DNA of 64,000 nt from Anaerococcus provencensis (GTDB taxonomy: Bacteria > Bacillota > Clostridia > Tissierellales > Peptoniphilaceae): NCBI RefSeq assembly GCF_000312365.2, contig NZ_HG003686.1, positions 882,538-946,537 on the forward strand, read 5' to 3'. The notes beneath the pieces are model-generated. The model did not search any database, was not told the origin of the DNA, and was given only the letters and a program-made list of their open reading frames with translations. Position numbers and translations under genes: made by a program. Below are positions 29,169-38,065 of the stretch, piece by piece. Positions within the stretch are counted from its first letter, which is position 1; each line of letters starts with the position of its first letter.

Positions 29169-29639
29169 TTATACACTTATTCTTTTTATATCTATATTGT
29201 CATCTACTATATTCATTATCAAGAATCCAGGATTATTATCTCTCGGCAAAAAGATTGTTCCTGGGTTTAGTATTAGTATATGATCTATATACTTATTAAC
29301 ATATACATGGGTATGGCCATGGATTATAATGTTACACTTATTTTCTTTTGCTTTTTCTATAAGCTTATCATAAGTATAATCAACGCCATACTTGTGACCA
29401 TGGCTTAAAAAAATCCTCTGATTTTCTATATCAATTATTTTATCATAAGATTCATTTGAGAAAAAATCATTATTCCCTTTTACTACATAATAGGATATGT
29501 CGGTTTCATAGTGGATATTCTCGACATCTTCTACACCATCTCCGGCATGTATTAAAAGATCAATATCTCCATTTTCCAAAATATAATCGCTAATTAGCCC
29601 ATAGTTTCCGTGGGTATCTGACGTAACTAATACTTTCAT
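29169..29639 (-). CDS. YfcE/MJ0936-type metallophosphoesterase
   Basis: Calcineurin-like phosphodiesterase. All metal-binding motifs are seen: SDTHGN (about 7-12), HAGDGVED (about 31-38), GNNDFF (about 55-60), SHGHKYG (about 79-85), HGHTHV (about 106-111) and the NPGT signature. At 156 aa it is the compact YfcE/YsnB type, with phosphodiesterase activity in vitro but an unsettled physiological substrate. Its start overlaps the rdgB stop by 4 bases; rdgB plus this phosphodiesterase is a common Firmicutes pair. Confidence 0.93.
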   Translation of the reverse strand: MKVLVTSDTHGNYGLISDYILENGDIDLLIHAGDGVEDVENIHYETDISYYVVKGNNDFFSNESYDKIIDIENQRIFLSHGHKYGVDYTYDKLIEKAKENKCNIIIHGHTHVYVNKYIDHILILNPGTIFLPRDNNPGFLIMNIVDDNIDIKRISV

Positions 29640-30211
29640 ATGTGCTCTTTATAAAACTTAACAAAGCTTTCAATAGCTTTTGATCTATGAGATATTTGGT
29701 TAATCTCTTTTTCTGTCATCTGACCTAAGGTTCTATCAGACCCCTTTGGTAAGAATATCTGATCGTAGCCAAATTCAAATTGACCTATTTCTTCCTTAGT
29801 TATTGTACCTTCAAGTATGCCCTCAAAGTAATAATCTTTGCCATTTTCATCAATATAGCAAACAAGGGTCTTGAAATATGCATTTCTATTGTCTTTATCT
29901 TTAAGTTCTGAAAGAAGTTTATCCCTATTATCCTTATAGGTCGCATTTTCTCCTGCATACCTATGAGCATATATGCCAGGTCTATTATCCAAGGCTTCTA
30001 CAAATAGTCCTGTGTCGTCAGATATAGTCGGTACCTTAGCTAAATCAAAATAAGTTTTTGCTTTTTTATAGGCATTCTCTTTTAGGCTTTTCCCATCTTC
30101 CACTACTTCTATATCATCTAAATCAAAGTCTTTTGGTGACTTCAAATTATCAATCATTAGTTCTACTTGTTTTAATTTATCTATGTTTCCCGTTGCGAAT
30201 AATAGGGTCAT
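29636..30211 (-). CDS. rdgB: Non-canonical purine NTP pyrophosphatase (RdgB/HAM1)
   Basis: Hydrolyses ITP, dITP and XTP to monophosphates, keeping damaged purines out of DNA and RNA. The N-terminal FATGNIDKLKQV, SDDTGLFVEAL and GYDQIFLPKG, and the C-terminal SHRSKAI motif are intact. The length of 191 aa is usual. It starts its own unit behind a good promoter and overlaps the metallophosphoesterase. Confidence 0.96.
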   Translation of the reverse strand: MTLLFATGNIDKLKQVELMIDNLKSPKDFDLDDIEVVEDGKSLKENAYKKAKTYFDLAKVPTISDDTGLFVEALDNRPGIYAHRYAGENATYKDNRDKLLSELKDKDNRNAYFKTLVCYIDENGKDYYFEGILEGTITKEEIGQFEFGYDQIFLPKGSDRTLGQMTEKEINQISHRSKAIESFVKFYKEHI

Positions 30212-30224
30212 ATTTGCTCCTTTT

Positions 30225-30253
30225 ATAATAACATTTTAGCTTATCTCTTTCAA
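30225..30253 (-). promoter_or_regulatory. rdgB promoter
   Basis: Minus-strand -35 TTGAAA (30253-30248), 17-base spacer, -10 TATTAT (30230-30225) with an upstream TGT as in extended -10 promoters. The box ends 13 bases before the rdgB ATG, leaving a very short leader that still holds AAAAGGAG. Confidence 0.7.
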
Positions 30254-30258
30254 TGAAT

Positions 30259-31743
30259 CTAATTACTTTCTATAATTTTGTTGTTGTTTACAAATGCTTG
30301 ATTTAAGGTATCGGCATTTTGTCCACTTTGTTGATCTATTGAAATAAACGCGGTTGAATTTGGTGTTGGTATATAGAAAAGTGGTTCCTTTTCTATATTT
30401 CCATTATCAATCTTATGGATTAATATCTCATCTGCACTTTGAATTACTATATAATTACCATTGTTTAATATATGATAATCTATAAATTGATTGTTTATGT
30501 TTCTTACTTGGTCCCTGGTAATATTAGTATTGTTTTGTGTATCTTCTTCTACATAATTTCTCATTGGAATCTGGGTAGCTGCTTTTAGCAAGCTATTTTC
30601 AGTATATATAGATGTTTGGCTAACCCAAGATCCCGAATCTCTTACCAAGCCAAAGTTTGTGCTATCAATTTTAATATCAGATGGCTCTATCTTAGAATCA
30701 AGGTTGGTGGCTTCGTTTATTACCATATATTCAAACTGCTCATAGGCATCCTTATCACCAGTAAACTCATCTATAGTGATAAGCCTATTATCTTCCAACT
30801 CATTTGTAGCTACAAAACCGTATTTGTTAATGGTGTTGTCAAACAACTGCCTTTGATAAGAGAATGATATATAGTTTTTGTCTACAAAGTTTAGTCTTAT
30901 ATTCATATCAAAGTCTTTAAAAGAATATCTATCAAGATTAGTCTGATCATCCATCTTTTCTTCTAATCTTACTGGAAAGGCCTCGATATTATCATATAGA
31001 CCACTTAGAGTACTTTTCTTGCTTCTAACTTTCCAAAATTCATCTTGACCACGCAAAAATATATCATTAGCTTTTAGGTATTTGATATCTTTATCCTTTG
31101 GTATTTTAATAAGATAAGTATAGTAGTTGTACTCCACTTGCTTGTTTGATAGGTCTGTCCTCTCCCTTACTCCAAGGAGTAAAGAGGTATCCTCCTTGAC
31201 AGCTGAATCGTGACTTTCACGTTCTCTATCATCTTTGGCGATTTTTTCGTAAGAATTTATTATATCATTGCTTACATCATCAGAAACCTTGGTTAGATAA
31301 ACTAAATTATTATCAGCTATATAAAATATTTCTTCATCACTTCTTTTGACAAAATCCCTTGAAAAGAACTGACCTTCTGATGCATTTACCACTACGACAT
31401 TCTCATTAATATCAATATTATCAAATGAATACCCCTTGTTTTCTAGGTACTTATTAAGGTTTACATATTTTGAGCTAAAGGATGGTGGATAAGCATATTC
31501 CTTGTTTATAGCAACAAGGTCTTTGTTGATATAAAGCCTATCTCCAATTTCTGGAGGCTTAGTATTACTTACACCAGTAATTTCTTCGACTTTGGTAACT
31601 TGCCATGTTCCTTCAAGAATTGGCGACGTAAGTTCAGGTGTTACTATCAAATCATTTAGCTCTTCTGGTGAATTCTTATTGCAGGCCGATATAATTATTC
31701 CAATAACGAACAAACAAAATATTTTAATTGTCTTTTTCATCAT
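30259..31743 (-). CDS. Large uncharacterised lipoprotein of a two-component operon
   Basis: Predicted surface-anchored lipoprotein: basic start MMKKTIK, hydrophobic stretch, and lipobox IISAC at about residue 20, so LspA in this window could process it. The remaining 470 residues are polar, without a domain I can name. It is translationally coupled to the sensor kinase (20-base overlap), so the operon reads ROK kinase, response regulator, sensor kinase, lipoprotein. By analogy with accessory lipoproteins that tune sensor kinases (YycH/YycI in WalRK), it may modulate the kinase; this is inference from position only. Confidence 0.75.
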   Translation of the reverse strand: MMKKTIKIFCLFVIGIIISACNKNSPEELNDLIVTPELTSPILEGTWQVTKVEEITGVSNTKPPEIGDRLYINKDLVAINKEYAYPPSFSSKYVNLNKYLENKGYSFDNIDINENVVVVNASEGQFFSRDFVKRSDEEIFYIADNNLVYLTKVSDDVSNDIINSYEKIAKDDRERESHDSAVKEDTSLLLGVRERTDLSNKQVEYNYYTYLIKIPKDKDIKYLKANDIFLRGQDEFWKVRSKKSTLSGLYDNIEAFPVRLEEKMDDQTNLDRYSFKDFDMNIRLNFVDKNYISFSYQRQLFDNTINKYGFVATNELEDNRLITIDEFTGDKDAYEQFEYMVINEATNLDSKIEPSDIKIDSTNFGLVRDSGSWVSQTSIYTENSLLKAATQIPMRNYVEEDTQNNTNITRDQVRNINNQFIDYHILNNGNYIVIQSADEILIHKIDNGNIEKEPLFYIPTPNSTAFISIDQQSGQNADTLNQAFVNNNKIIESN

Positions 31744-33165
31744 TTAACCTCGGAATTTCTACAATAACTGATGTACCAGATCCATACTTGCTTTTAATAA
31801 TCATATTACCATCATGTGCCTTAATAATCTCTTCACATATAGAAAGACCAAGACCGGTTTGGGATTTGGAAGAAGAGCCTTTATAGAACTTACTAGCGAC
31901 ATATGCTATTTCGTCTTCTTTTATTCCTTCACCATCATCAGTAATGCTAATAGATATTTTGTCTTGATTAACTTCAATTAATATATCAATGTTGCCACCC
32001 TTGTCGGTAAATTTGATGGCATTGTCGATTATATTTATAAAGACTTCTTTCATTCTATTTTTATCTGCATATACCATAAGTGTCTTATAAACAGTGGTGA
32101 AGGTAAAATTTATATCCTCATTATTGGCCCTAGGACTTAGCTGGGTGTGTACTTCTTTGACAAGTTCTACTATATCTATATTTTTCTTATCATACTTAAA
32201 TTTGCTTGATTGAAGTCTTGAGAAGTCTAGCAAGTCTTCCACCATCATAGAAAGTCTATCGCCTTCACTTTCGATTATGCTCAGCCCTTGGTTGAGCATA
32301 TCGCTATCGTTTTGAATTTCTTTTGATTGGAGAGTGATAGCCCATCCCTTAATGGATGTAAGTGGAGTTCTAAGTTCATGAGATACTGAAGATATAAATT
32401 CATTTTTCATATCTTCTCTTCTAACTATATTTTCGCTCATAAAATTAAGGGTTCGACCTAACTTCGAAAGCTCATCTTTGCCAGTAACTTCTGCCTTGGC
32501 ATCAAAATCACCCTGGGCTAACTTTTCTGATACATCAATTAACTTTAATATAGGTTCAACCAACTTTTTGGAAGCAACAAGGGATAGGAAGTAAGCTCCT
32601 ATTAGGACAAAAATTCCAAATAAAAAATAAAAAACATATCAGCTTTAACTTTTTTCTTTACCTTGTTTAATGATGAAGTTAGTCTTAGAATTCCAGCTTG
32701 TTGATCATTTACCATTAAGGGATAGCTAATAGATAGTACTTCTTCTTTAGTTTTCTCATTGTAGGACTTATAAATACCCTGTTTACCCTCTTTTGAGGAA
32801 AGGACATCAGCTTTCATTAACTGGGATCCTACTTCATCAGATGCTTGAGAATCAAACAAAACTATGCCAGAATTGTCTAGTATTTGAACTTGGCTTACAT
32901 TTCCTCTGTAAAAGGCGTTTTTGTCTCCAATTATAATATCTGACAAGTCATACTTATTTGTGTAATTGTCAAATATAAGTTGATTAATCTTTGCCTGGTT
33001 TAGCATTGAGCCTATAAGGTTTTGCTTGTAGTAATTTTGGATACTATTGTAGGCAAATATTTCAAAGCCAATTACAACAGTAAGTACAAAAAACATTATA
33101 AATCTAATAATTGTTGACCTGTATGAATTATTAATATTTATATTATAATTATTTTTTATTTCCAT
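31724..33165 (-). pseudogene. Membrane sensor histidine kinase, split by a frameshift at a T6 tract
   Basis: The gene reads as two frames. The 5' part (33165-32602) encodes one membrane segment (about 20-40) and an extracellular sensor region, and stops shortly after KADMFFIFY. The 3' part (from 32563, TTG) holds HAMP, the H-box SHELRTP, and the N, D/F and G boxes (DDGEGI, GLGLSI). In the frame of the 3' part the missing link, GIFVLIGAYFLSLVASKK, is a second membrane helix. Two runs of six A (32622-32627 and 32629-32634, T on the coding strand) bracket the shift; adding one base would restore a WalK-like kinase of about 480 aa. It may be an assembly error or a real break. Confidence 0.82.
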
Positions 33166-33854
33166 CTATAACCTGTTCCCCAGACGGTTTCTATATATTG
33201 AGGTTTTGCTGGGTCTTCTTCTATTTTTGATCTTATTCTTCTTATGTTTACATCAACTATTTTTGTATCATTGCTATAATTCTCACCCCAAGTTTGAGCC
33301 ATAATCTCATCACGAGTCATAGCCTTGCCTTTGGATTCTATGAAGTTCTTAAGGATAGCAAACTCTGTTGGTGTCACATCTATTTCTTTGTCATTCTTAT
33401 AGAAAGTTTTTGCATATATATCTAGGGTAAAAGGCCCATCAGAAATAGAGTTTCGTTCTTTTTTATCCTCGACTACTTCTGTTAAGTTGACCCTTCTCAT
33501 CAAAGATCTAACCCTGAGTATTAACTCCTGTGGATTAAATGGTTTGATGATATAATCATCTGCTCCTCTTTCAAGCCCTAAAATTTTATCTATATCTTGA
33601 CTCTTGGCAGAAACCATGATTATACCAACCTTTGGAGATTTTTCTCTTATAGCCTGGCAAACTTCATAACCTGATATTCCCGGAAGCATTACATCAAGTA
33701 TGGCTACAGCTGGATTTTCCTCCTCAAAAACCTTTATAGCTTCTTCTCCTGTAGCAGCCTCACAAGTTTGGTATCCTTGATACTCCAAATTTATCTTCAT
33801 AAATTGTCTTATTGAACTTTCATCATCAAGGATTAAAACCTTATTATTTTCCAT
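33156..33854 (-). CDS. OmpR/PhoB-family response regulator
   Basis: DNA-binding regulator paired with the adjacent sensor kinase. The receiver domain (1-120) has acidic pair DDE, phospho-acceptor Asp in AILDVMLPG (about 53) and Lys in IIKPFNP. The C-terminal winged helix (about 140-230) includes TPTEFAILKNF and VDVNIRRIRSKIE. Length is 232 aa, like WalR/PhoP. It overlaps both neighbours, ROK kinase upstream (11 bases) and kinase downstream (10 bases), so the unit is translationally coupled. Target genes cannot be seen. Confidence 0.94.
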   Translation of the reverse strand: MENNKVLILDDESSIRQFMKINLEYQGYQTCEAATGEEAIKVFEEENPAVAILDVMLPGISGYEVCQAIREKSPKVGIIMVSAKSQDIDKILGLERGADDYIIKPFNPQELILRVRSLMRRVNLTEVVEDKKERNSISDGPFTLDIYAKTFYKNDKEIDVTPTEFAILKNFIESKGKAMTRDEIMAQTWGENYSNDTKIVDVNIRRIRSKIEEDPAKPQYIETVWGTGYRWK

Positions 33855-34746
33855 TGTTCATCCTTTCAAAGGCAATTTTCCCTGCTCCTATTACTCCTGC
33901 ATCATTTAAGAATTTGGCTGGTATAACACTTATATTTAGAGTGTTATTACAAAAATCATTGAATTTTTCAATCATTCCATCCCACCAAACTTCTTTGGAA
34001 TTAATAACTCCACCACCTATTACAATAACTTCAGGATCAAAGATATTTCTTAGACTTGTCAAATAATAAGCTAAGTTAGCCTGATAAGTTTCAAGAACTT
34101 CCATAGCCTTTGGATCTTCATTAACTCTAGATAAAATTTCTTCACCAGTCAAATCTTTTCCAGTAAGTTTTTTGTAAGTTTTTCCTAGGGCTGTTCCTGC
34201 ACAATATGCCTCAGCACATCCATGTTGACCACATGTACAATAATCTCCGCCTGGATATAGTATCATATGTCCAAGCTCTGCACCTTGGAAGTGGGAACCT
34301 GACAATAGTCCACCTTTTTCGTTATATACTGCACCACCTAGACCTGTACCAAGTGTAATCATTACTATATCTTTGGCATTTTTAGCTGCTCCAATCCACT
34401 TTTCTGCAACTAAGGCAATATTTGCATCATTTTCTACAAATACTGGTATATCTACAAATGCTTCTACTGCTTCTTTTAGGTTAAGTCCAGTCCAGCCGTC
34501 AATGTTGCCAGCAAATGTTACGATTCCATTTTCTGAATCTATAAAACCAGGAGTTCCAATGCCAATAGCTTGAGCTTGTTTAAAATCAAGACCATAGATT
34601 GCCTTTCTGATATTTGATAAAACAACATCTCTACCTTTTTTAGCTTCTGTTTCTATGCTATTTCTCTCAACGATATTGCCGTCTTGATCTATAAGACATG
34701 CATTAATCTTAGTACCACCTAAGTCTATTCCTATTACTTTGTCCAT
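33844..34746 (-). CDS. glk: ROK-family glucokinase
   Basis: Cytosolic sugar kinase, most likely for glucose. The ATP motif GIDLGGTKINA is at residues 5-15; the sugar-binding ELGHM motif and the zinc site CTCGQHGCAEAY (about 173-184) are present. With no N-terminal DNA-binding domain it is an enzyme and not a ROK repressor. The length of 300 aa is usual. Its location ahead of a two-component system is unusual; it could supply glucose 6-phosphate to phosphoglucomutase and the glycogen cluster. Confidence 0.9.
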   Translation of the reverse strand: MDKVIGIDLGGTKINACLIDQDGNIVERNSIETEAKKGRDVVLSNIRKAIYGLDFKQAQAIGIGTPGFIDSENGIVTFAGNIDGWTGLNLKEAVEAFVDIPVFVENDANIALVAEKWIGAAKNAKDIVMITLGTGLGGAVYNEKGGLLSGSHFQGAELGHMILYPGGDYCTCGQHGCAEAYCAGTALGKTYKKLTGKDLTGEEILSRVNEDPKAMEVLETYQANLAYYLTSLRNIFDPEVIVIGGGVINSKEVWWDGMIEKFNDFCNNTLNISVIPAKFLNDAGVIGAGKIAFERMNNGK

Positions 34747-34755
34747 TAAATTCTC

Positions 34756-35712
34756 CTACATTTTAAATAGTGTACTCTTCAAATTTTCTATATTATCTAT
34801 TCTTTTTGACCTGAAAGTTTTATCTCTAAGGTAATCTAGTTCGTCGATATGGTCAAATCTAACTTTGTAAGCTAGTAAAACTTGATTATTTATATCAAAT
34901 TTCTCGCTTAGAAGTTCATTAGTCTTCCTATCCCCATATTTCCTATCGCCAATGATTGGAGTTCCATTTTTCCTTAGAGAATATCTAATCTGATGGGTTT
35001 TACCTGTGATTAGCTCACACTCTAGCAATGTATACTTATGATTTGTTTCAAGAGGTCTAAAATTTGTTATTATCCTTGATCCATCTTTGGCTGATTTAAT
35101 CTTATTTTTACTTTCATTTTTTGATATTCTTGTGTCTATGGTAAAAGCTTCTTTGACTTCACCTTTTACTATGGTTAGATAATATTTTGAAATTTTATTT
35201 TCTCTAATGGCTTTATTTAGACTTCTTAAAGCATCTGCATTTTTTGCACCAATGATAAGCCCTGCTGTATTTCTATCAAGCCTATTTACTACTGCTGGAT
35301 TAAAGGTCCTGTCAGTCTTGTCAACTTGATTTGTCTTATACAAATATGACAACATATAATCTACCAAATTATGACCATAATCTTCCTTTGTAGAAGAATG
35401 AGTCAATAATCCAGGCTCTTTATCCATAATTATAATGTTCTTATCTTCATACACTATATCTAGATTAAAATCACTTGCCTTAAAATCAGTCTTAGTAAGC
35501 CATTTATTATAGTTTTCATCAGATATATACATCTTTATATTATCGTTTTCGTAGACGTAATCATCTGCTTTGGCCCTCTTATCATTTATTTTAAAGTTTT
35601 TCTTTCTGATATTCTTTTGAATAACAGATAAGGGAGCATTTTCAAAGTATTTCCTTAAGAAACGATCAAATCTTTGGTTTCCCTGATTTTTATTTAATGT
35701 TATTTCAATCAT
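34756..35712 (-). CDS. RluA-family pseudouridine synthase (first copy)
   Basis: Converts uridine to pseudouridine in rRNA or tRNA. It has an N-terminal S4-like domain (RFDRFLRKYF, about 15-24) and the catalytic motif RLDRNTAGLII with the essential Asp (about residue 145). The C-terminal GKTHQIRY region is intact. The length is 318 aa. A second paralogue lies at about 51.5 kb. The exact uridine target (RluC/RluD type) cannot be told from sequence alone. Confidence 0.92.
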   Translation of the reverse strand: MIEITLNKNQGNQRFDRFLRKYFENAPLSVIQKNIRKKNFKINDKRAKADDYVYENDNIKMYISDENYNKWLTKTDFKASDFNLDIVYEDKNIIIMDKEPGLLTHSSTKEDYGHNLVDYMLSYLYKTNQVDKTDRTFNPAVVNRLDRNTAGLIIGAKNADALRSLNKAIRENKISKYYLTIVKGEVKEAFTIDTRISKNESKNKIKSAKDGSRIITNFRPLETNHKYTLLECELITGKTHQIRYSLRKNGTPIIGDRKYGDRKTNELLSEKFDINNQVLLAYKVRFDHIDELDYLRDKTFRSKRIDNIENLKSTLFKM

Positions 35713-35713
35713 A

Positions 35714-36256
35714 CTAGTAAGATTTATTCACATAAGAATCAATAAGTGACGGTCTTAAAGACTCATCAAAGACATGGTTTTCTCTAAGTTTTTTAAGTAA
35801 AACTTTGGATTTAGAATGTAGTATAACCTTATCTATAGATTTTATATTTATCTCAAAAATTACACCTCTTAGTCTCCTAGATTTTAAGTCAATAAAATAG
35901 CTTTCTACATTCTCATAATTAATCATTTCTAATAATCTCATTGTAGCTATATCTTTGAGATAATAATAGTTTTCTCTTTGATTTATTAACCTAATATAAT
36001 TCTTCTTCTTTTTGTCTAAATGACTTATTTTGTTTGCCTCTATATTTACTTTTTTTGCCAAAAGATTGTAGTATTGGTAATTGTACAAGGCTTGGCTAAT
36101 AGAAGTAATTGTAGAAAAAGGTTTCAAATCTAGTTTATTTATGTAATTTAAGTTTGTATTTAAGAAAGACTCTTTATCAAGTTTTGATTCTTCTAATAAA
36201 TCTATGCTTTCCTTTCTAAATGTCTCAAATGACTTTAGCTTTTCTTTCTCATTCAT
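35714..36256 (-). CDS. Conserved uncharacterised protein (DUF6648-like)
   Basis: Soluble, basic protein of 180 aa, mainly helical in its first half (KLKSFETFRKESIDLLEE), with a YNYQYYNLLAKKVNIEANK motif near the middle and beta-like segments at the end. I believe it matches a Clostridia family described only as DUF6648, but cannot confirm this. The ATG at 36256 is chosen because the earlier in-frame ATG at 36277 lies inside the upstream terminator hairpin. No Shine-Dalgarno is seen. It abuts the pseudouridine synthase. Confidence 0.68.
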   Translation of the reverse strand: MNEKEKLKSFETFRKESIDLLEESKLDKESFLNTNLNYINKLDLKPFSTITSISQALYNYQYYNLLAKKVNIEANKISHLDKKKKNYIRLINQRENYYYLKDIATMRLLEMINYENVESYFIDLKSRRLRGVIFEINIKSIDKVILHSKSKVLLKKLRENHVFDESLRPSLIDSYVNKSY

Positions 36257-36262
36257 AATAAT

Positions 36263-36286
36263 AAAAAACCGCCTCATTAGAGACGG
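36263..36286 (-). terminator. Intrinsic terminator after the P-loop gene
   Basis: Minus-strand stem CCGTCTC/GAGGCGG (one G-U pair) with loop TAAT, at 36286-36269, followed by six T (36268-36263). It separates the radical SAM/P-loop unit from the unknown gene and pseudouridine synthase. Confidence 0.85.
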
Positions 36287-36299
36287 TCATTTGCTAATA

Positions 36300-36722
36300 T
36301 TATTGATTAAGTTCAATTATTGTAGCTTTATCTGACTCAGGAATATCTTCTTTTGACCAGTCTAGACTAAGGTAGATATCTGCTTTTGCATATTCTGATA
36401 GTTCACTTAAACTGTCTGTAAGTTTTTCAAGTTTTTCTTTATCAAAATCTATAATATCGTAAATTCCATCTACATATACTTTTCCAATATCATAGTCACG
36501 AGCCAAGATTCCTGCAATGAATCCTTTTAGTGCACAATGGCAGTTGATATTGTAACTTCTTGCGTTGATGACTCTAACTTTGTGATCAGATATTCTAGTT
36601 CTATCTTTATCTGTTGTTATGAAAACTATATTGTTGATATTGTTTTCTTTTTCTTTGTTAGCCTCATCAACTAGATATTGTGTCTTTCCTGTTCCTTCTT
36701 CTCCAATTACGTAATAAAGCAT
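36300..36722 (-). CDS. Small P-loop protein of unknown function
   Basis: 140-aa protein with a clear Walker A motif GEEGTGKT (residues 7-14) near its start and a plausible Walker B, KVYVDGIYDIIDFD (about 81-94). Two cysteines lie in INCHCALKG (about 60). It appears to consist of only a minimal NTPase core; similar small Clostridia proteins are often labelled PilT-like without evidence. It follows the radical SAM gene at once (0-base gap), so it is translated together. Function is unknown. Confidence 0.72.
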   Translation of the reverse strand: MLYYVIGEEGTGKTQYLVDEANKEKENNINNIVFITTDKDRTRISDHKVRVINARSYNINCHCALKGFIAGILARDYDIGKVYVDGIYDIIDFDKEKLEKLTDSLSELSEYAKADIYLSLDWSKEDIPESDKATIIELNQ

Positions 36723-37670
36723 TTACATATCCCCCTTAATTTTATTAAACACTACTTTTTGAGACTTGTCCCCTTGGACAAATCCGTTTCTATTCATTTT
36801 TTCTATTACCTCATCCCTAATCAACCGCCATGATGTATCCCAATTACAAAAGGCTGTTTCTTCTTCTGGAGCTCTTCCTACTAGCCTTTGAACTGCAACA
36901 TCAGCTTTTATGACTCTTAGAAACTCGATAACATTTTCTATATATTCTTCCTTTGTAGGCATTATAAATTCGTTATTTTGATACATTTCATATAATTTTG
37001 TACCCTTTATAACAAATAGCGAATGTATTTTGATTTCTTTAACATTTAAAGCATTGATTATACTAGCTGTTTCTCTGACATCTCTTATATCATCCCAAGG
37101 TAGGGATAAGATAACATGAGTACAAATACGAAAACCGTATTTATTAATAAGATTACAGGCCTCGATAAAGTCAGCTAATGTTTCACCCCTATTTAGTATA
37201 TCCAGGGTCCTATAATTTGCAGTTTGTAAGCCTAGCTCAAAGATAATATCCTTATCAAACTCTTTGCTCCAATTATTAAGAAATATTAGCTTATCTTCAG
37301 TAATAGAATCAGACCTAGTAGATATAGATACACCAACTATATAGTCTTTTTCACAAGCTCTTATTATTTCCTTGAATTCTTCCAAAGTCATATAAGTATT
37401 GGTAAAGTTTTGAAAATAAGCAATAAACTTATTTGCCTTGTATCTTTTGCCAATGTAGTCTTTATTTTGGCTAAGCTGGGCATCTACACTTAAGTATGAT
37501 GGCAAATTTTCAAAAGAACCACCAGTCTCACCGCAAAATATACATCCACCATAACATTTGGCCCCGTCTCTATTTGGACAGGTCAATGATAGCTTTACAG
37601 GAAGTTTATAGACCTTTTCACCATAGGTGTCTTTGTAGTACTGGCTGATAGAATAATATGGATTATTCAT
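36723..37670 (-). CDS. Radical SAM protein, YhcC/TIGR01212 family
   Basis: Radical S-adenosylmethionine enzyme of the YhcC type. The cysteine cluster is atypical in spacing, as is the family rule: CPNRDGAKCYGGCIFCGETG (about residues 29-48), where CxxxxxxxCxxCxFC provides the 4Fe-4S ligands. Downstream, ELGLQTANYRTL and HVILSLPW match the SAM barrel. The ATG at 37670 (315 aa) is preferred over a TTG one codon before. It overlaps the DUF1292 gene end by 8 bases. No reaction is known for this family. Confidence 0.88.
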   Translation of the reverse strand: MNNPYYSISQYYKDTYGEKVYKLPVKLSLTCPNRDGAKCYGGCIFCGETGGSFENLPSYLSVDAQLSQNKDYIGKRYKANKFIAYFQNFTNTYMTLEEFKEIIRACEKDYIVGVSISTRSDSITEDKLIFLNNWSKEFDKDIIFELGLQTANYRTLDILNRGETLADFIEACNLINKYGFRICTHVILSLPWDDIRDVRETASIINALNVKEIKIHSLFVIKGTKLYEMYQNNEFIMPTKEEYIENVIEFLRVIKADVAVQRLVGRAPEEETAFCNWDTSWRLIRDEVIEKMNRNGFVQGDKSQKVVFNKIKGDM

Positions 37671-38055
37671 CAATATCTTCTACATCTTCCTCTTCTATAT
37701 CATCTATTCCTTCTAGTTCAACTTCTAAATCTGAATTATAGTCTTCCACTACTTGATCTATGGCTTCATCATCCCAATAGTGGGTGAATAGATGGAAAAC
37801 TTCTTCTAATTCTTCCTCATCATCTATTAATCTTAGGTCGATTTCATCTTCTTCGAAAGAATCCTCATAGTAGAATAAATAAATTTCATAACTTTCACTA
37901 GAAATCAAAGCTACATAATCTGTTCCATCAACTGAAAATATATCCAGTAGATAACACTCATCGCTAGCTTCACCTAAATCGATTTCAATGATAGCCTTGC
38001 CTTCGTTTTTTAAAAATTCTACTTCATGACCGTGCAATTCTAATTTTTCTGTCAT
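37663..38055 (-). CDS. DUF1292-family acidic protein
   Basis: 130-aa acidic cytosolic protein with the family layout: N-terminal HGHEVEFLK and ECYLLDIFSVDGTDYVALI core (about 35-55), then a tail made almost only of Asp and Glu. DUF1292 proteins are common in Firmicutes and lie near yqgF, yrzL or PepD-like genes; no function is established. It overlaps the radical SAM gene start and follows the M20-like gene by 10 bases. Confidence 0.85.
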   Translation of the reverse strand: MTEKLELHGHEVEFLKNEGKAIIEIDLGEASDECYLLDIFSVDGTDYVALISSESYEIYLFYYEDSFEEDEIDLRLIDDEEELEEVFHLFTHYWDDEAIDQVVEDYNSDLEVELEGIDDIEEEDVEDIDE

Positions 38056-38065
38056 AAGCTACTCC

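Noticed and set aside
36257-36277. Start of the DUF6648-like gene at ATG 36277
   Set aside because: This ATG sits in the loop and stem of the upstream terminator hairpin, so the mRNA would be in a stem there; ATG 36256 is used instead.
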